Shown: positions 57,334 through 64,000 of the stretch, piece by piece
Numbering within the stretch: position 1 is the first letter of the stretch
How the letters are laid out: the number at the start of each line of letters is the position of its first letter
Source: an uncultured Campylobacter sp.
GTDB lineage: Bacteria; Campylobacterota; Campylobacteria; Campylobacterales; Campylobacteraceae
NCBI RefSeq assembly: GCF_938039205.1
Contig: NZ_CALHVM010000048.1
Span: 28,902 to 92,901, forward strand
Length of the DNA: 64,000 bases
Direction of reading: 5' to 3'
Translations under genes and position numbers: made by a program
The notes under the pieces: generated by a model
The model's database searches: none
The model's input: the letters and a program-made list of their open reading frames with translations, nothing else
What the model was told of the DNA's origin: nothing

Positions 57334-58245
57334 TTATGCCATCAGGCTAAAAACGTACGATAAAAGCGGCAGGCTAATAAAGCTAAACGCGACTCCCACG
57401 GCCACAGCGGCGACAGCTAGCTGGCTATCAAGCTCTGCTTTCATGATCATCGCGCTTGCTAGCACCATCGGCGGCATGGCGCACTGAAGGATACCTATCA
57501 TCCAAATTTGACCGAAATTTACGCCAAAAACTATCGTGACTAATATAAAAATAAAAGGCGCCAGCAGCATTTTGCCCGCGATTACCACTGCGGTTGATTT
57601 ATAGCAGCTCTTGATGCTCCTAAATCCAAGCCCGATGCCGATCGCAAAAAGAGCGACGGGAACGACGCTTTGCGCAAAAAGAGTAAGCGCGTCAAATAGC
57701 ACATTTGGAAGCGGAACGCCACGGAGTAAAAAGCCTAAAATGAGCGCAACGAAAGGTGGAAATTTGATCACTTTCATCACGTTTTGCACGAGTGAAACCT
57801 TTGCCGGAGCGCCGAAAGCTAAGATAAAAGGCCCAAAAATGCTAATCGGGATCGAGGTAGCTAGCTGATCGTAAAAGATAACTTCATTCATCGCGTCCTC
57901 GCCAAAAAAGCCCTTTATGATAGGCATACCCATAAATACGGTGTTTCCAAACATCCCTAGCAGTACGGCGCTCACGGTCGTGGCTTTGTTAAATTTTAAA
58001 AATCTGCATGCCAAAAATATCGCCGCAGCCCCTAGCATCGAACAAGCAAAACCCGTGGTGATGACGTTAATAAGCGTGGTGTCGATGTTTACATGGTAAA
58101 TTTTGTCGAAAATAAGTGCCGGAAGAGCGAAGCAAAGTGCGTAGTTTATGAAAACGGAGGCGTTTTTTTGCTCGAAGACTTTAAATTTTTTCGCCCCGTA
58201 GCCCGAAGCGATAATGATAAAAATAGACAATAGTTGCGTAAACAT
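57334..58245 (-). CDS. AEC-family (auxin efflux carrier) transporter
   Basis: An inner-membrane carrier of 303 residues with about ten helices in two five-helix repeats. Recognisable family blocks are SGYGAKKFKVFEQKNASVFI near the N terminus, LLGMFGNTVFMGMPIIKGFF near residue 98 and the second-repeat IGILQCAMPPMVLASAMIM. Bacterial members export or import small organic acids such as malate; the substrate is unknown. It is divergent from macA. Confidence 0.88.
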   Translation of the reverse strand: MFTQLLSIFIIIASGYGAKKFKVFEQKNASVFINYALCFALPALIFDKIYHVNIDTTLINVITTGFACSMLGAAAIFLACRFLKFNKATTVSAVLLGMFGNTVFMGMPIIKGFFGEDAMNEVIFYDQLATSIPISIFGPFILAFGAPAKVSLVQNVMKVIKFPPFVALILGFLLRGVPLPNVLFDALTLFAQSVVPVALFAIGIGLGFRSIKSCYKSTAVVIAGKMLLAPFIFILVTIVFGVNFGQIWMIGILQCAMPPMVLASAMIMKAELDSQLAVAAVAVGVAFSFISLPLLSYVFSLMA

Positions 58246-58354
58246 TTGCGTAATCCGAGTTATAAATTTTAAAAACGCGATTATACGGCGGCTCGCATTA
58301 AAGAAAAATAAAATTTAATTGAATTACTTAACATCGCCTTAACGGGTTTTTGTA

Positions 58355-58360
58355 TATAAT
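58355..58360 (+). promoter_or_regulatory. -10 box of the macAB operon
   Basis: GTTTTTGTATATAATCTCG with TATAAT at 58355-58360 and a Campylobacter-like T-rich -16 region. It is about 30 bases before macA. Confidence 0.6.
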
Positions 58361-58390
58361 CTCGCGTTAAATTTAAAAAAGCGAGAAATA

Positions 58391-59602
58391 ATGAAAAAAT
58401 TTATCAAATTTATCGCGGTTTTAGCCGTGCTGGCTGGAGTGGGCTACTACTTTTACGATAAAAATTTTAACGTCCCGCAAGGCGATCAGTTTATCACCTC
58501 AAAAGCCGTTCGCGGCGAGCTGGTTAAAAGCATCGAAAGCAACGGCGAGATCTACGCTACCGAGCTAATCGACGTGGGCGCGCAGGTAGGCGGTCAGATC
58601 AAAAAACTCTACGTAAAGCTCGGCGACGTCGTAAAAGCCGGCGACATGATAGCTGAAATCGACTCCGCGACTCAGCAAAATAACGTAGATACCAAAAAAG
58701 CGCAGCTTGGTATTTACGAAGCGAAGTTAAATTCGGCCAAAGTCGCGCTCGAGATTTCAAAGACCAAATTTAAGCGCGAGCAAGAGCTTTTTGCCAAAAA
58801 CGCAACCTCGAAAGAGGAGTTTGAAAACGCCAAAAATACCCTAGCCGCAAACGAAGCTTCGCTAAAAGAGATTGAGGCGCAAATCGTGCAGGCTAAAATC
58901 TCTCTAAACACCGCTCAAATCGACCTTGGCTACACTAAAATCACCGCTCCAAAAGGCGGCGTCGTAGTCTCCGTGCAAGTCGAGGAGGGTCAAACCGTAA
59001 ACTCAAACCAAACTACGCCCACTATCGTAAATATCGCCGATCTAAGCAAAGTTCAGCTAAAAATGGAGATAGCCGAGGGCGACATAACTAAAATCAAAGT
59101 AGGCTCAAGAGTCGAGTACTCGATCCTATCTGAGCCAAACCGTAAATTTCACGCCCATATTAGCTCTATCGACCCGGGCCTAACCACGCTAAGCAACGGC
59201 AAATACACCACGACTACAAGCTCGGGCTCGACCGCCTCAAGCTCCAGCAGCTCGGCGATCTACTACTACGCTAAGGCCGTGGTAGATAATCCTGACGGCA
59301 CGCTAAGGATCGGTATGACTACGCAAAATACCATCATCCTAGATAGCGCTAAAGACGCCGTCATCGTGCCATCGATCGCTATCAAAAAAGAGGACGGCAA
59401 AAGCATAGTCTACGTGCTAAAAAGAGGCGAAAACGGACTAGAAACGGCCGAGCGAAGAGAGGTACAAACAGGACTAATCGATAGCCTAAAAACTCAAATT
59501 TTAAGCGGAGTAGAGGAAGGCGAGGAAGTCGTGACGAAGCGAAATTCGGCGGCTGAAATCAGCGAAATGCTTAAAAAAGAAAAAATAAAAATGAAGTTCT
59601 AA
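58391..59602 (+). CDS. macA: MacA-type periplasmic adaptor
   Basis: Membrane fusion protein of an ABC-type tripartite exporter, 403 residues. N-terminal anchor helix (FIKFIAVLAVLAGVGYYFY), lipoyl half-motif IDVGAQVGGQIKKLYVKLGD near residue 57, a coiled-coil hairpin (about 90-180), then the beta-barrel and membrane-proximal domain. A serine-rich loop (SGSTASSSSSSA) sits where the family has a flexible insertion. ATG overlaps none. macB follows after nine bases. Confidence 0.93.
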   Translation: MKKFIKFIAVLAVLAGVGYYFYDKNFNVPQGDQFITSKAVRGELVKSIESNGEIYATELIDVGAQVGGQIKKLYVKLGDVVKAGDMIAEIDSATQQNNVDTKKAQLGIYEAKLNSAKVALEISKTKFKREQELFAKNATSKEEFENAKNTLAANEASLKEIEAQIVQAKISLNTAQIDLGYTKITAPKGGVVVSVQVEEGQTVNSNQTTPTIVNIADLSKVQLKMEIAEGDITKIKVGSRVEYSILSEPNRKFHAHISSIDPGLTTLSNGKYTTTTSSGSTASSSSSSAIYYYAKAVVDNPDGTLRIGMTTQNTIILDSAKDAVIVPSIAIKKEDGKSIVYVLKRGENGLETAERREVQTGLIDSLKTQILSGVEEGEEVVTKRNSAAEISEMLKKEKIKMKF

Positions 59603-59611
59603 GGCTAAGTC

Positions 59612-61549
59612 TTGAAAAATTTGATAGAACTTAAAAATTTAAGTAAGAAATTTAAACTCGGCGATAACGTGTTTGACGCGCTAAAAGACGTAAATTTAAC
59701 CATAAAAAAGGGCGAGTTTATCGCTATCATCGGTCAAAGCGGATCTGGTAAATCTACGCTCATGAATATCCTTGGCTGCCTAGATAACCCAAGCGGCGGA
59801 CAGTATTTGCTAGAAGAGCGCGACATATCTAAATTTGAAGGCGACGAGCTGGCGCGTTTACGCAGAGAAAAATTCGGCTTTATTTTTCAGCGTTATAACC
59901 TTTTATCTACGCTAACTACGCTGCAAAACGTAGCTTTGCCTAGCGTGTATGCGGGCGTTTCTAAAAAAGAGCGCGAGAAAAAGGCCGGCGAGCTTTTAGA
60001 AGGGCTCGGGCTTGGCGAAAAGCTACAAAATTTACCCAATAAACTTAGCGGCGGACAGCAGCAGCGAGTCTCGATCGCTAGGGCGCTTATTAACGGCGGC
60101 GAGATCATCCTGGCAGATGAGCCAACGGGTGCGCTAGATAGCAAAAGCGGCCTCATGGTGATGGAAATTTTAACGAATTTACACAAGCAAGGCCACACCA
60201 TCATCATCGTCACGCACGACCCAAATATCGCCGCATACGCAAACCGCGTCATCGAGATAAAAGACGGTAAAATTTTGAGCGATACGGTAAAAAGCGGAGA
60301 AATTTTCGCCTCCGAAAAACCGGCGCCAAAGCAAAAAAATATCTTTAGCTTTTATAAAGATCAGTTTATCGAGAGCTTTAAAATGTCGATAAACGCGATC
60401 CTTAGCCACAAACTTCGCTCGGCGCTAACGATGCTTGGTATCATCATCGGCATCACATCGGTTATCTGCGTAGTAGCACTTGGGCAGGGCTCGCAGGAGC
60501 AGATCCTCTCCGATATCCGCGGTATCGGCACTAACACGATCGATATCCTAAACGGCAAGGGTTTTGGCGATATGCGCTCGGAGCGGGTGAGAAACCTGAC
60601 CGTTAGCGACGCAACGATGCTATCTAAGCAAGACTATCTAGATAGCGTCACGCCAAACGCCTCTGCTAGCGGCACGCTCACCTACGGCAATAAATCAGCC
60701 TCCGCGACGATTAAAGGCGGTAGCGAGGAGAGCCTAAACGTGATGGGCTACAAGGTCGAGGCCGGACGGGTGTTTACCGCCCAAGAGGTCGCAGAGTCGG
60801 CGTCCGTGATCGTGATAGATCAGCCAACTCGTGAGCAGTTTTTCGCAGACGAAGATCCGCTAGGTAAAACTGTGCTTTTTAACAAACGCCCCTTTAAAAT
60901 CATCGGCGTAGTAGCCAAAAACGACAATATGTTCGCCGACTCCAGCACTCTGCGCACGTTTTCTACATATACCGCTGTCATAAACAAGCTAACCGGCGAT
61001 AGGCATCTCTCATCTATCACGGTTAAGGTTAAAGATAACGTAAATGCGCAAATCGCCGAGCAGAGTTTAACGGAAATTTTAACCGCCAAACACGGCAAAA
61101 AGGACTTTTTCACTAGAAACTCCGACACTATCAAAAAAACGATCGAGGAGACTACGAGGACTATGACGCTGCTGATCTCTTGTATCGCCTTTATCTCGCT
61201 GCTAGTGGGTGGTATCGGCGTGATGAATATCATGCTAGTCTCCGTAACCGAGCGAACCAAAGAGATAGGCATCAGGATGGCGATCGGCGCTCGCCAGGGA
61301 AATATCCTAGAGCAGTTTTTGATAGAGGCGGTACTACTGTGCCTGATCGGCGGATTAATCGGCGTCGGAATGGCCTTTGGTATCGGCTATCTAGCGGAAA
61401 ATTTCGCGCCCGATATCAAGATGATATTTTCTCAGACCTCTATCGTGGTCGCGCTCGCCGTCTCTAGCGCGATAGGCGTGATATTTGGCTATATGCCTGC
61501 TCGCAGCGCCTCAAAGCTAAATCCGATCGACGCTCTTTCAAGGGAATAA
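59612..61549 (+). CDS. macB: MacB-type ABC transporter (ATPase fused to permease)
   Basis: ATP-driven mechanotransmission transporter, 645 residues. N-terminal ATPase with Walker A IGQSGSGKS, signature LSGGQQQR and Walker B IILADEPTGALDS. Then four helices with a large periplasmic domain between helices 1 and 2 (about residues 290-520) and the FtsX-like C-terminal three-helix unit (MNIMLVSVTERTKEIGIRMA). Exports macrolides, siderophores or peptides in other bacteria; the substrate here is unknown. TTG start after AAGG. Confidence 0.95.
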   Translation: MKNLIELKNLSKKFKLGDNVFDALKDVNLTIKKGEFIAIIGQSGSGKSTLMNILGCLDNPSGGQYLLEERDISKFEGDELARLRREKFGFIFQRYNLLSTLTTLQNVALPSVYAGVSKKEREKKAGELLEGLGLGEKLQNLPNKLSGGQQQRVSIARALINGGEIILADEPTGALDSKSGLMVMEILTNLHKQGHTIIIVTHDPNIAAYANRVIEIKDGKILSDTVKSGEIFASEKPAPKQKNIFSFYKDQFIESFKMSINAILSHKLRSALTMLGIIIGITSVICVVALGQGSQEQILSDIRGIGTNTIDILNGKGFGDMRSERVRNLTVSDATMLSKQDYLDSVTPNASASGTLTYGNKSASATIKGGSEESLNVMGYKVEAGRVFTAQEVAESASVIVIDQPTREQFFADEDPLGKTVLFNKRPFKIIGVVAKNDNMFADSSTLRTFSTYTAVINKLTGDRHLSSITVKVKDNVNAQIAEQSLTEILTAKHGKKDFFTRNSDTIKKTIEETTRTMTLLISCIAFISLLVGGIGVMNIMLVSVTERTKEIGIRMAIGARQGNILEQFLIEAVLLCLIGGLIGVGMAFGIGYLAENFAPDIKMIFSQTSIVVALAVSSAIGVIFGYMPARSASKLNPIDALSRE

Positions 61550-61550
61550 A

Positions 61551-62894
61551 ATGAAAAAAATCTCCATAATCCTAGCCGCCTTTTTGCTCGGCGGCTGCGC
61601 GGTAACGCAGATAAATGAAAACTACGAGCAAATTTTGCTAAAAGAGGACGTAAGCGCCGACATAAAAATAAATCGCGAGTGGTGGACGAGCTACGGCGAA
61701 GCGCGCCTAAACGAGCTAATCAGCCTCGCGCTAAAAAATAATATAGATCTGGCAAAATCGGCCGTCGCGGTAAATAAAGCCTTAGCTCAAGCAGGCGTCT
61801 TGCAGGCTGATCTCGTGCCTAGTTTTAACGCAAATTTGGGCGCGGAAACTGGTAAAAATATAAAAACGGGCGGCAGCTGGAATGAGAGCTATAAAAGCGG
61901 CGTATCGTTAAGTTACGAGATAGATCTGTGGCGCAAGCTTGCAAACTCCGTAGACGCCGCCATGTGGGAGGCAAACGCGACTAAATACGACCTAGAGGCC
62001 GCTCGCCTCGCGCTCATTAACTCCGTCGCAGATGCGTATTTTGAGGCAAAATATCAAAAAGAGAGCATAAATCTATACGAAAAAACGCTAAAAAACTACG
62101 AAGAGTTAGAAGCCATCATAAAGGCCAAATTTGAGCTCGGCAAAGAAGAGGAGCTAAGCCTAAATCAAGTAAAAAGCTCGGTAATCTCGTCTAAAAATAG
62201 AATTTTAAACGCGGCAAAGAGCCTTGACGCGGCGGAAAAAACGCTAAGAAATTTGCTAAACGTTAGGCCTGAATTTGAGCTAAATTTAGGCGGAAATTTG
62301 AGCTATATCTCGCCTCAGGGCGTAAATTTAAACGTGCCGCTTTACGTTATCGGCGCGCGTCCCGATTTGCAAGCCGCGATCTCGCGTATCAAAGAGGCGC
62401 TTTTGGGGGTCAAGGTTAGCGAAAAAAGCTTTTATCCAAGCATCACGGTAGGAGCTGGGCTTAGCGGTAGCGGAGATAGCGCTAGCGAGGGGCTTAAGCT
62501 AAATTTCTTAAGCGGAAATATCGCGATAAATTTGCCATTTTTAAACTATTCTAAGCTTAAATCAAAGCTAAAAATCTCCGAGCTTGAGTTTGAAGCGATG
62601 AAGCTAAACTACGCGCAGACGCTAACGACCGCGCTAAACGAGATCGACGCCGGCTATAAAAGTCTGCAAAAAGACGAGGCGGTTTTGCGAAATCTAAACG
62701 AAAATTTGCGAAATTTAAGCTCCATCAGCGATATATATAAGCTCAAATACGACTACGGCAAAACTGAGCTGAAAAACTATCTGGAGGCGCAAAATTCGCT
62801 ACTTGAAGGCAGGATCGGCCTGCTTGCTCAAAAATATAAAATTTTGCAAGACGAAATCGGTATCTATAAAGCTGTGGCTGGGCGGGCGGAGTAA
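61551..62894 (+). CDS. Outer-membrane efflux lipoprotein (NodT/TolC family)
   Basis: Outer channel of the MacAB-type system, 447 residues. Lipobox LGGC at residue 16 marks a lipoprotein of the NodT branch. Paired domains follow with the conserved WWTSYGEARLNELISLAL, LVPSFNANLGAETG, SYEIDLWRKLANSV and the second-repeat FLNYSKLKSKLKISELEFEA. It starts one base after macB, so all three components are cotranscribed. Confidence 0.92.
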   Translation: MKKISIILAAFLLGGCAVTQINENYEQILLKEDVSADIKINREWWTSYGEARLNELISLALKNNIDLAKSAVAVNKALAQAGVLQADLVPSFNANLGAETGKNIKTGGSWNESYKSGVSLSYEIDLWRKLANSVDAAMWEANATKYDLEAARLALINSVADAYFEAKYQKESINLYEKTLKNYEELEAIIKAKFELGKEEELSLNQVKSSVISSKNRILNAAKSLDAAEKTLRNLLNVRPEFELNLGGNLSYISPQGVNLNVPLYVIGARPDLQAAISRIKEALLGVKVSEKSFYPSITVGAGLSGSGDSASEGLKLNFLSGNIAINLPFLNYSKLKSKLKISELEFEAMKLNYAQTLTTALNEIDAGYKSLQKDEAVLRNLNENLRNLSSISDIYKLKYDYGKTELKNYLEAQNSLLEGRIGLLAQKYKILQDEIGIYKAVAGRAE

Positions 62895-63002
62895 ATTTTG
62901 CCAGGCTGCGCACCTGATTTGCGGTTTTGATTTGGGTGCGTTAAATTTGCAGCGAATTTGACGGCTAGTTAAATTTAGCTAGCCGTAAATGACTTTGCAA
63001 AT

Positions 63003-63695
63003 TTACTCGCGCCGTTTGCCTAGAAAATAAAACAGCCCCGCCAGCGTCGCAAAAAGAGCAAGCATAGATCCGGCGACGATAGCCGTGCCGTTTTGAAAGC
63101 CATTTAAAAACATTCCGTTCGTGTTCATCCCAAAAAATCCCGTGATAAAATTTAGTGGTAAAAATAGCGCTGAAAGTAGCGTCAGGATGTAGATGTTTCG
63201 GTTGATTTTGTCGTTTTTTAGGCTCTGTATATGCGCGTATATATCGTCTATCCTGGCGGCGTTTTCGCAGGCTGCGTTTTTTAGTACGCCGGCTTCGTAG
63301 ACGTAGTTTTTGAGCTGTTTTTTAAGCTCAGGTCTTTCGTTCTGACAGATCGCCAGAGCCTCGTAAAAGTGCGAAATTTTATTTTGAAATTTGCGTATTT
63401 CGTATTTTAAGACCGCGTGCTTTTTGATAAATTTAGTAAAATCCCTCTTGCCCGCGTAAATTTTCTCGTAGCTTTCAAGCTCGGCGGAGTGCTCGGCGAT
63501 CTTGGCGCGAAACTCGCTCGTTATCTTTTTTACTACGCGAATAAACTCCTGCGAGCCGCTTTCGCTACCGTCCTGAGCGTAAATTTTATCATCTTTAAAG
63601 ATAAATTTGTAGTTTTGTTCGCTGCCGTCCGTCACGAGATAGACGTACTCGCACTCCTCGTCGTAGAAGTACCCCGAGATATCGCGCTCGCTCAC
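63003..63695 (-). CDS. Short CorA-like magnesium/divalent cation transporter
   Basis: Has the CorA signature: a long cytoplasmic helix followed by two C-terminal membrane helices (ILTLLSALFLPLNFITGFFG and the last IVAGSMLALFATLAGLFYFL) with GMN in FFGMNTNGM between them. At 230 residues it is shorter than full CorA (about 310), because most of the N-terminal alpha/beta domain is missing. Activity as a channel is likely but may be regulated differently. GTG start, ten bases after the tgt stop. Confidence 0.8.
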   Translation of the reverse strand: MSERDISGYFYDEECEYVYLVTDGSEQNYKFIFKDDKIYAQDGSESGSQEFIRVVKKITSEFRAKIAEHSAELESYEKIYAGKRDFTKFIKKHAVLKYEIRKFQNKISHFYEALAICQNERPELKKQLKNYVYEAGVLKNAACENAARIDDIYAHIQSLKNDKINRNIYILTLLSALFLPLNFITGFFGMNTNGMFLNGFQNGTAIVAGSMLALFATLAGLFYFLGKRRE

Positions 63696-63704
63696 GGTTT
63701 TGCC

Positions 63705-64000
63705 TTATATGCTTGGCGCGTTTTTACCGCGTTTGGCGTAGAAATTTCGCCTAAATTTTTCAAATTCGCCTGCCGTTATCGCTTCTCTCATCTGCCGCAT
63801 CAAATTTAGATAATAATGCAAGTTATGCAAGCTCGCTAGGCGGAAAAACGTCAGCTCGCCCGCGCGGTATAGGTGGCTAAGATAGGCGCGAGAGTAGTTA
63901 CGGCACGCGTAGCAGTCGCACTGAGGATCTATCGGAGCGCAGTCGGTGGCAAATCTCGCGGACTTGATATTTATCTTGCCAAAACTCGTAAATAGCGTGC
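63705..64000 (-). CDS. tgt: Queuine tRNA-ribosyltransferase, C-terminal part (continues beyond window)
   Basis: About 97 residues of the C-terminal end are present. They contain the zinc-binding cysteines [24 protein letters not shown] and the downstream His ([18 protein letters not shown]), typical of bacterial Tgt, which exchanges guanine 34 for preQ1 in tRNAs with GUN anticodons. The gene begins to the right of the window. The spacing to the CorA-like gene suggests a shared transcript. Confidence 0.93.
   Translation of the reverse strand, partial: TLFTSFGKINIKSARFATDCAPIDPQCDCYACRNYSRAYLSHLYRAGELTFFRLASLHNLHYYLNLMRQMREAITAGEFEKFRRNFYAKRGKNAPSI

Noticed and set aside
1..64000. CRISPR array or cas genes
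   Set aside because: No regularly spaced direct repeats and no Cas-like proteins were seen.
1..64000. Insertion sequences or transposases
   Set aside because: No transposase-like protein or terminal inverted repeats were recognised; the only recombinase is the integrase.

Overview
The window is chromosomal DNA of a Campylobacter species, most likely from the higher-GC oral/enteric group that includes C. concisus, C. curvus, C. rectus and C. showae. This rests on gene order shared with C. jejuni: a ciaD-cca pair; flgL beside ftsK; glmU-coaBC-hypothetical-uppS-prepilin peptidase-lptF-truA; and an efflux operon in cmeDEF order. Other support is Campylobacter-type sigma-54 sites and an extraordinary density of the hexamer AAATTT, both between and inside genes. 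The species is an inference.

Layout. (1) 1-9,200: a sensor kinase; an orphan 28-residue membrane peptide with its own promoter and terminator; then a same-strand run of leuD, leuB, a small protein, a ciaD homologue, cca, trmL, a secreted nuclease, a 42-residue membrane peptide and glyS. Many of these genes overlap by ATGA and are probably translationally coupled. (2) 9,200-26,960: a truncated transporter remnant, then a prophage-like element next to tRNA-Leu(CAA). Its P4-type integrase lies beside the tRNA 3' end. Inside it has a CI-type repressor with a palindromic operator on a consensus promoter, a rightward block of small early genes, a possible replication protein, an excisionase-like protein, a DNA methyltransferase, a helicase, a YopX protein and antirepressors. 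At the left end is a lone tape-measure gene. No terminase, portal, capsid or lysis genes are seen, so the element is a defective prophage or a satellite. Behind the repressor, in the position of lambda rexAB, sits a three-gene AT-rich cassette whose first protein looks like TIGR04255. This is my best candidate for an undescribed phage-exclusion or lysogen cargo system.

(3) 27,000-45,000: hup, yaaA, flgL with a sigma-54 site, ftsK, a frameshifted DUF3137 gene, the truA-lptF-prepilin peptidase group, the uppS-hypothetical-coaBC-glmU group, a PepSY membrane protein, and motA-motB-fliP preceded by a second sigma-54-like site. (4) 45,100-54,200: a CmeDEF-type RND pump whose adaptor has a long AAATTT-rich C-terminal extension, then an iron operon (PepSY protein plus TonB-dependent siderophore receptor) behind a Fur-box-like sequence. 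(5) 54,400-64,000: a Sel1-repeat lipoprotein; a two-component system in an operon with a methionine/lysine/aspartate heptad-repeat exported protein; an AEC carrier; a MacA-MacB-outer membrane factor operon; a short CorA-like protein; and the C-terminal end of tgt.

All calls come from reading the sequence and from remembered family features. No database search or calculation was run.
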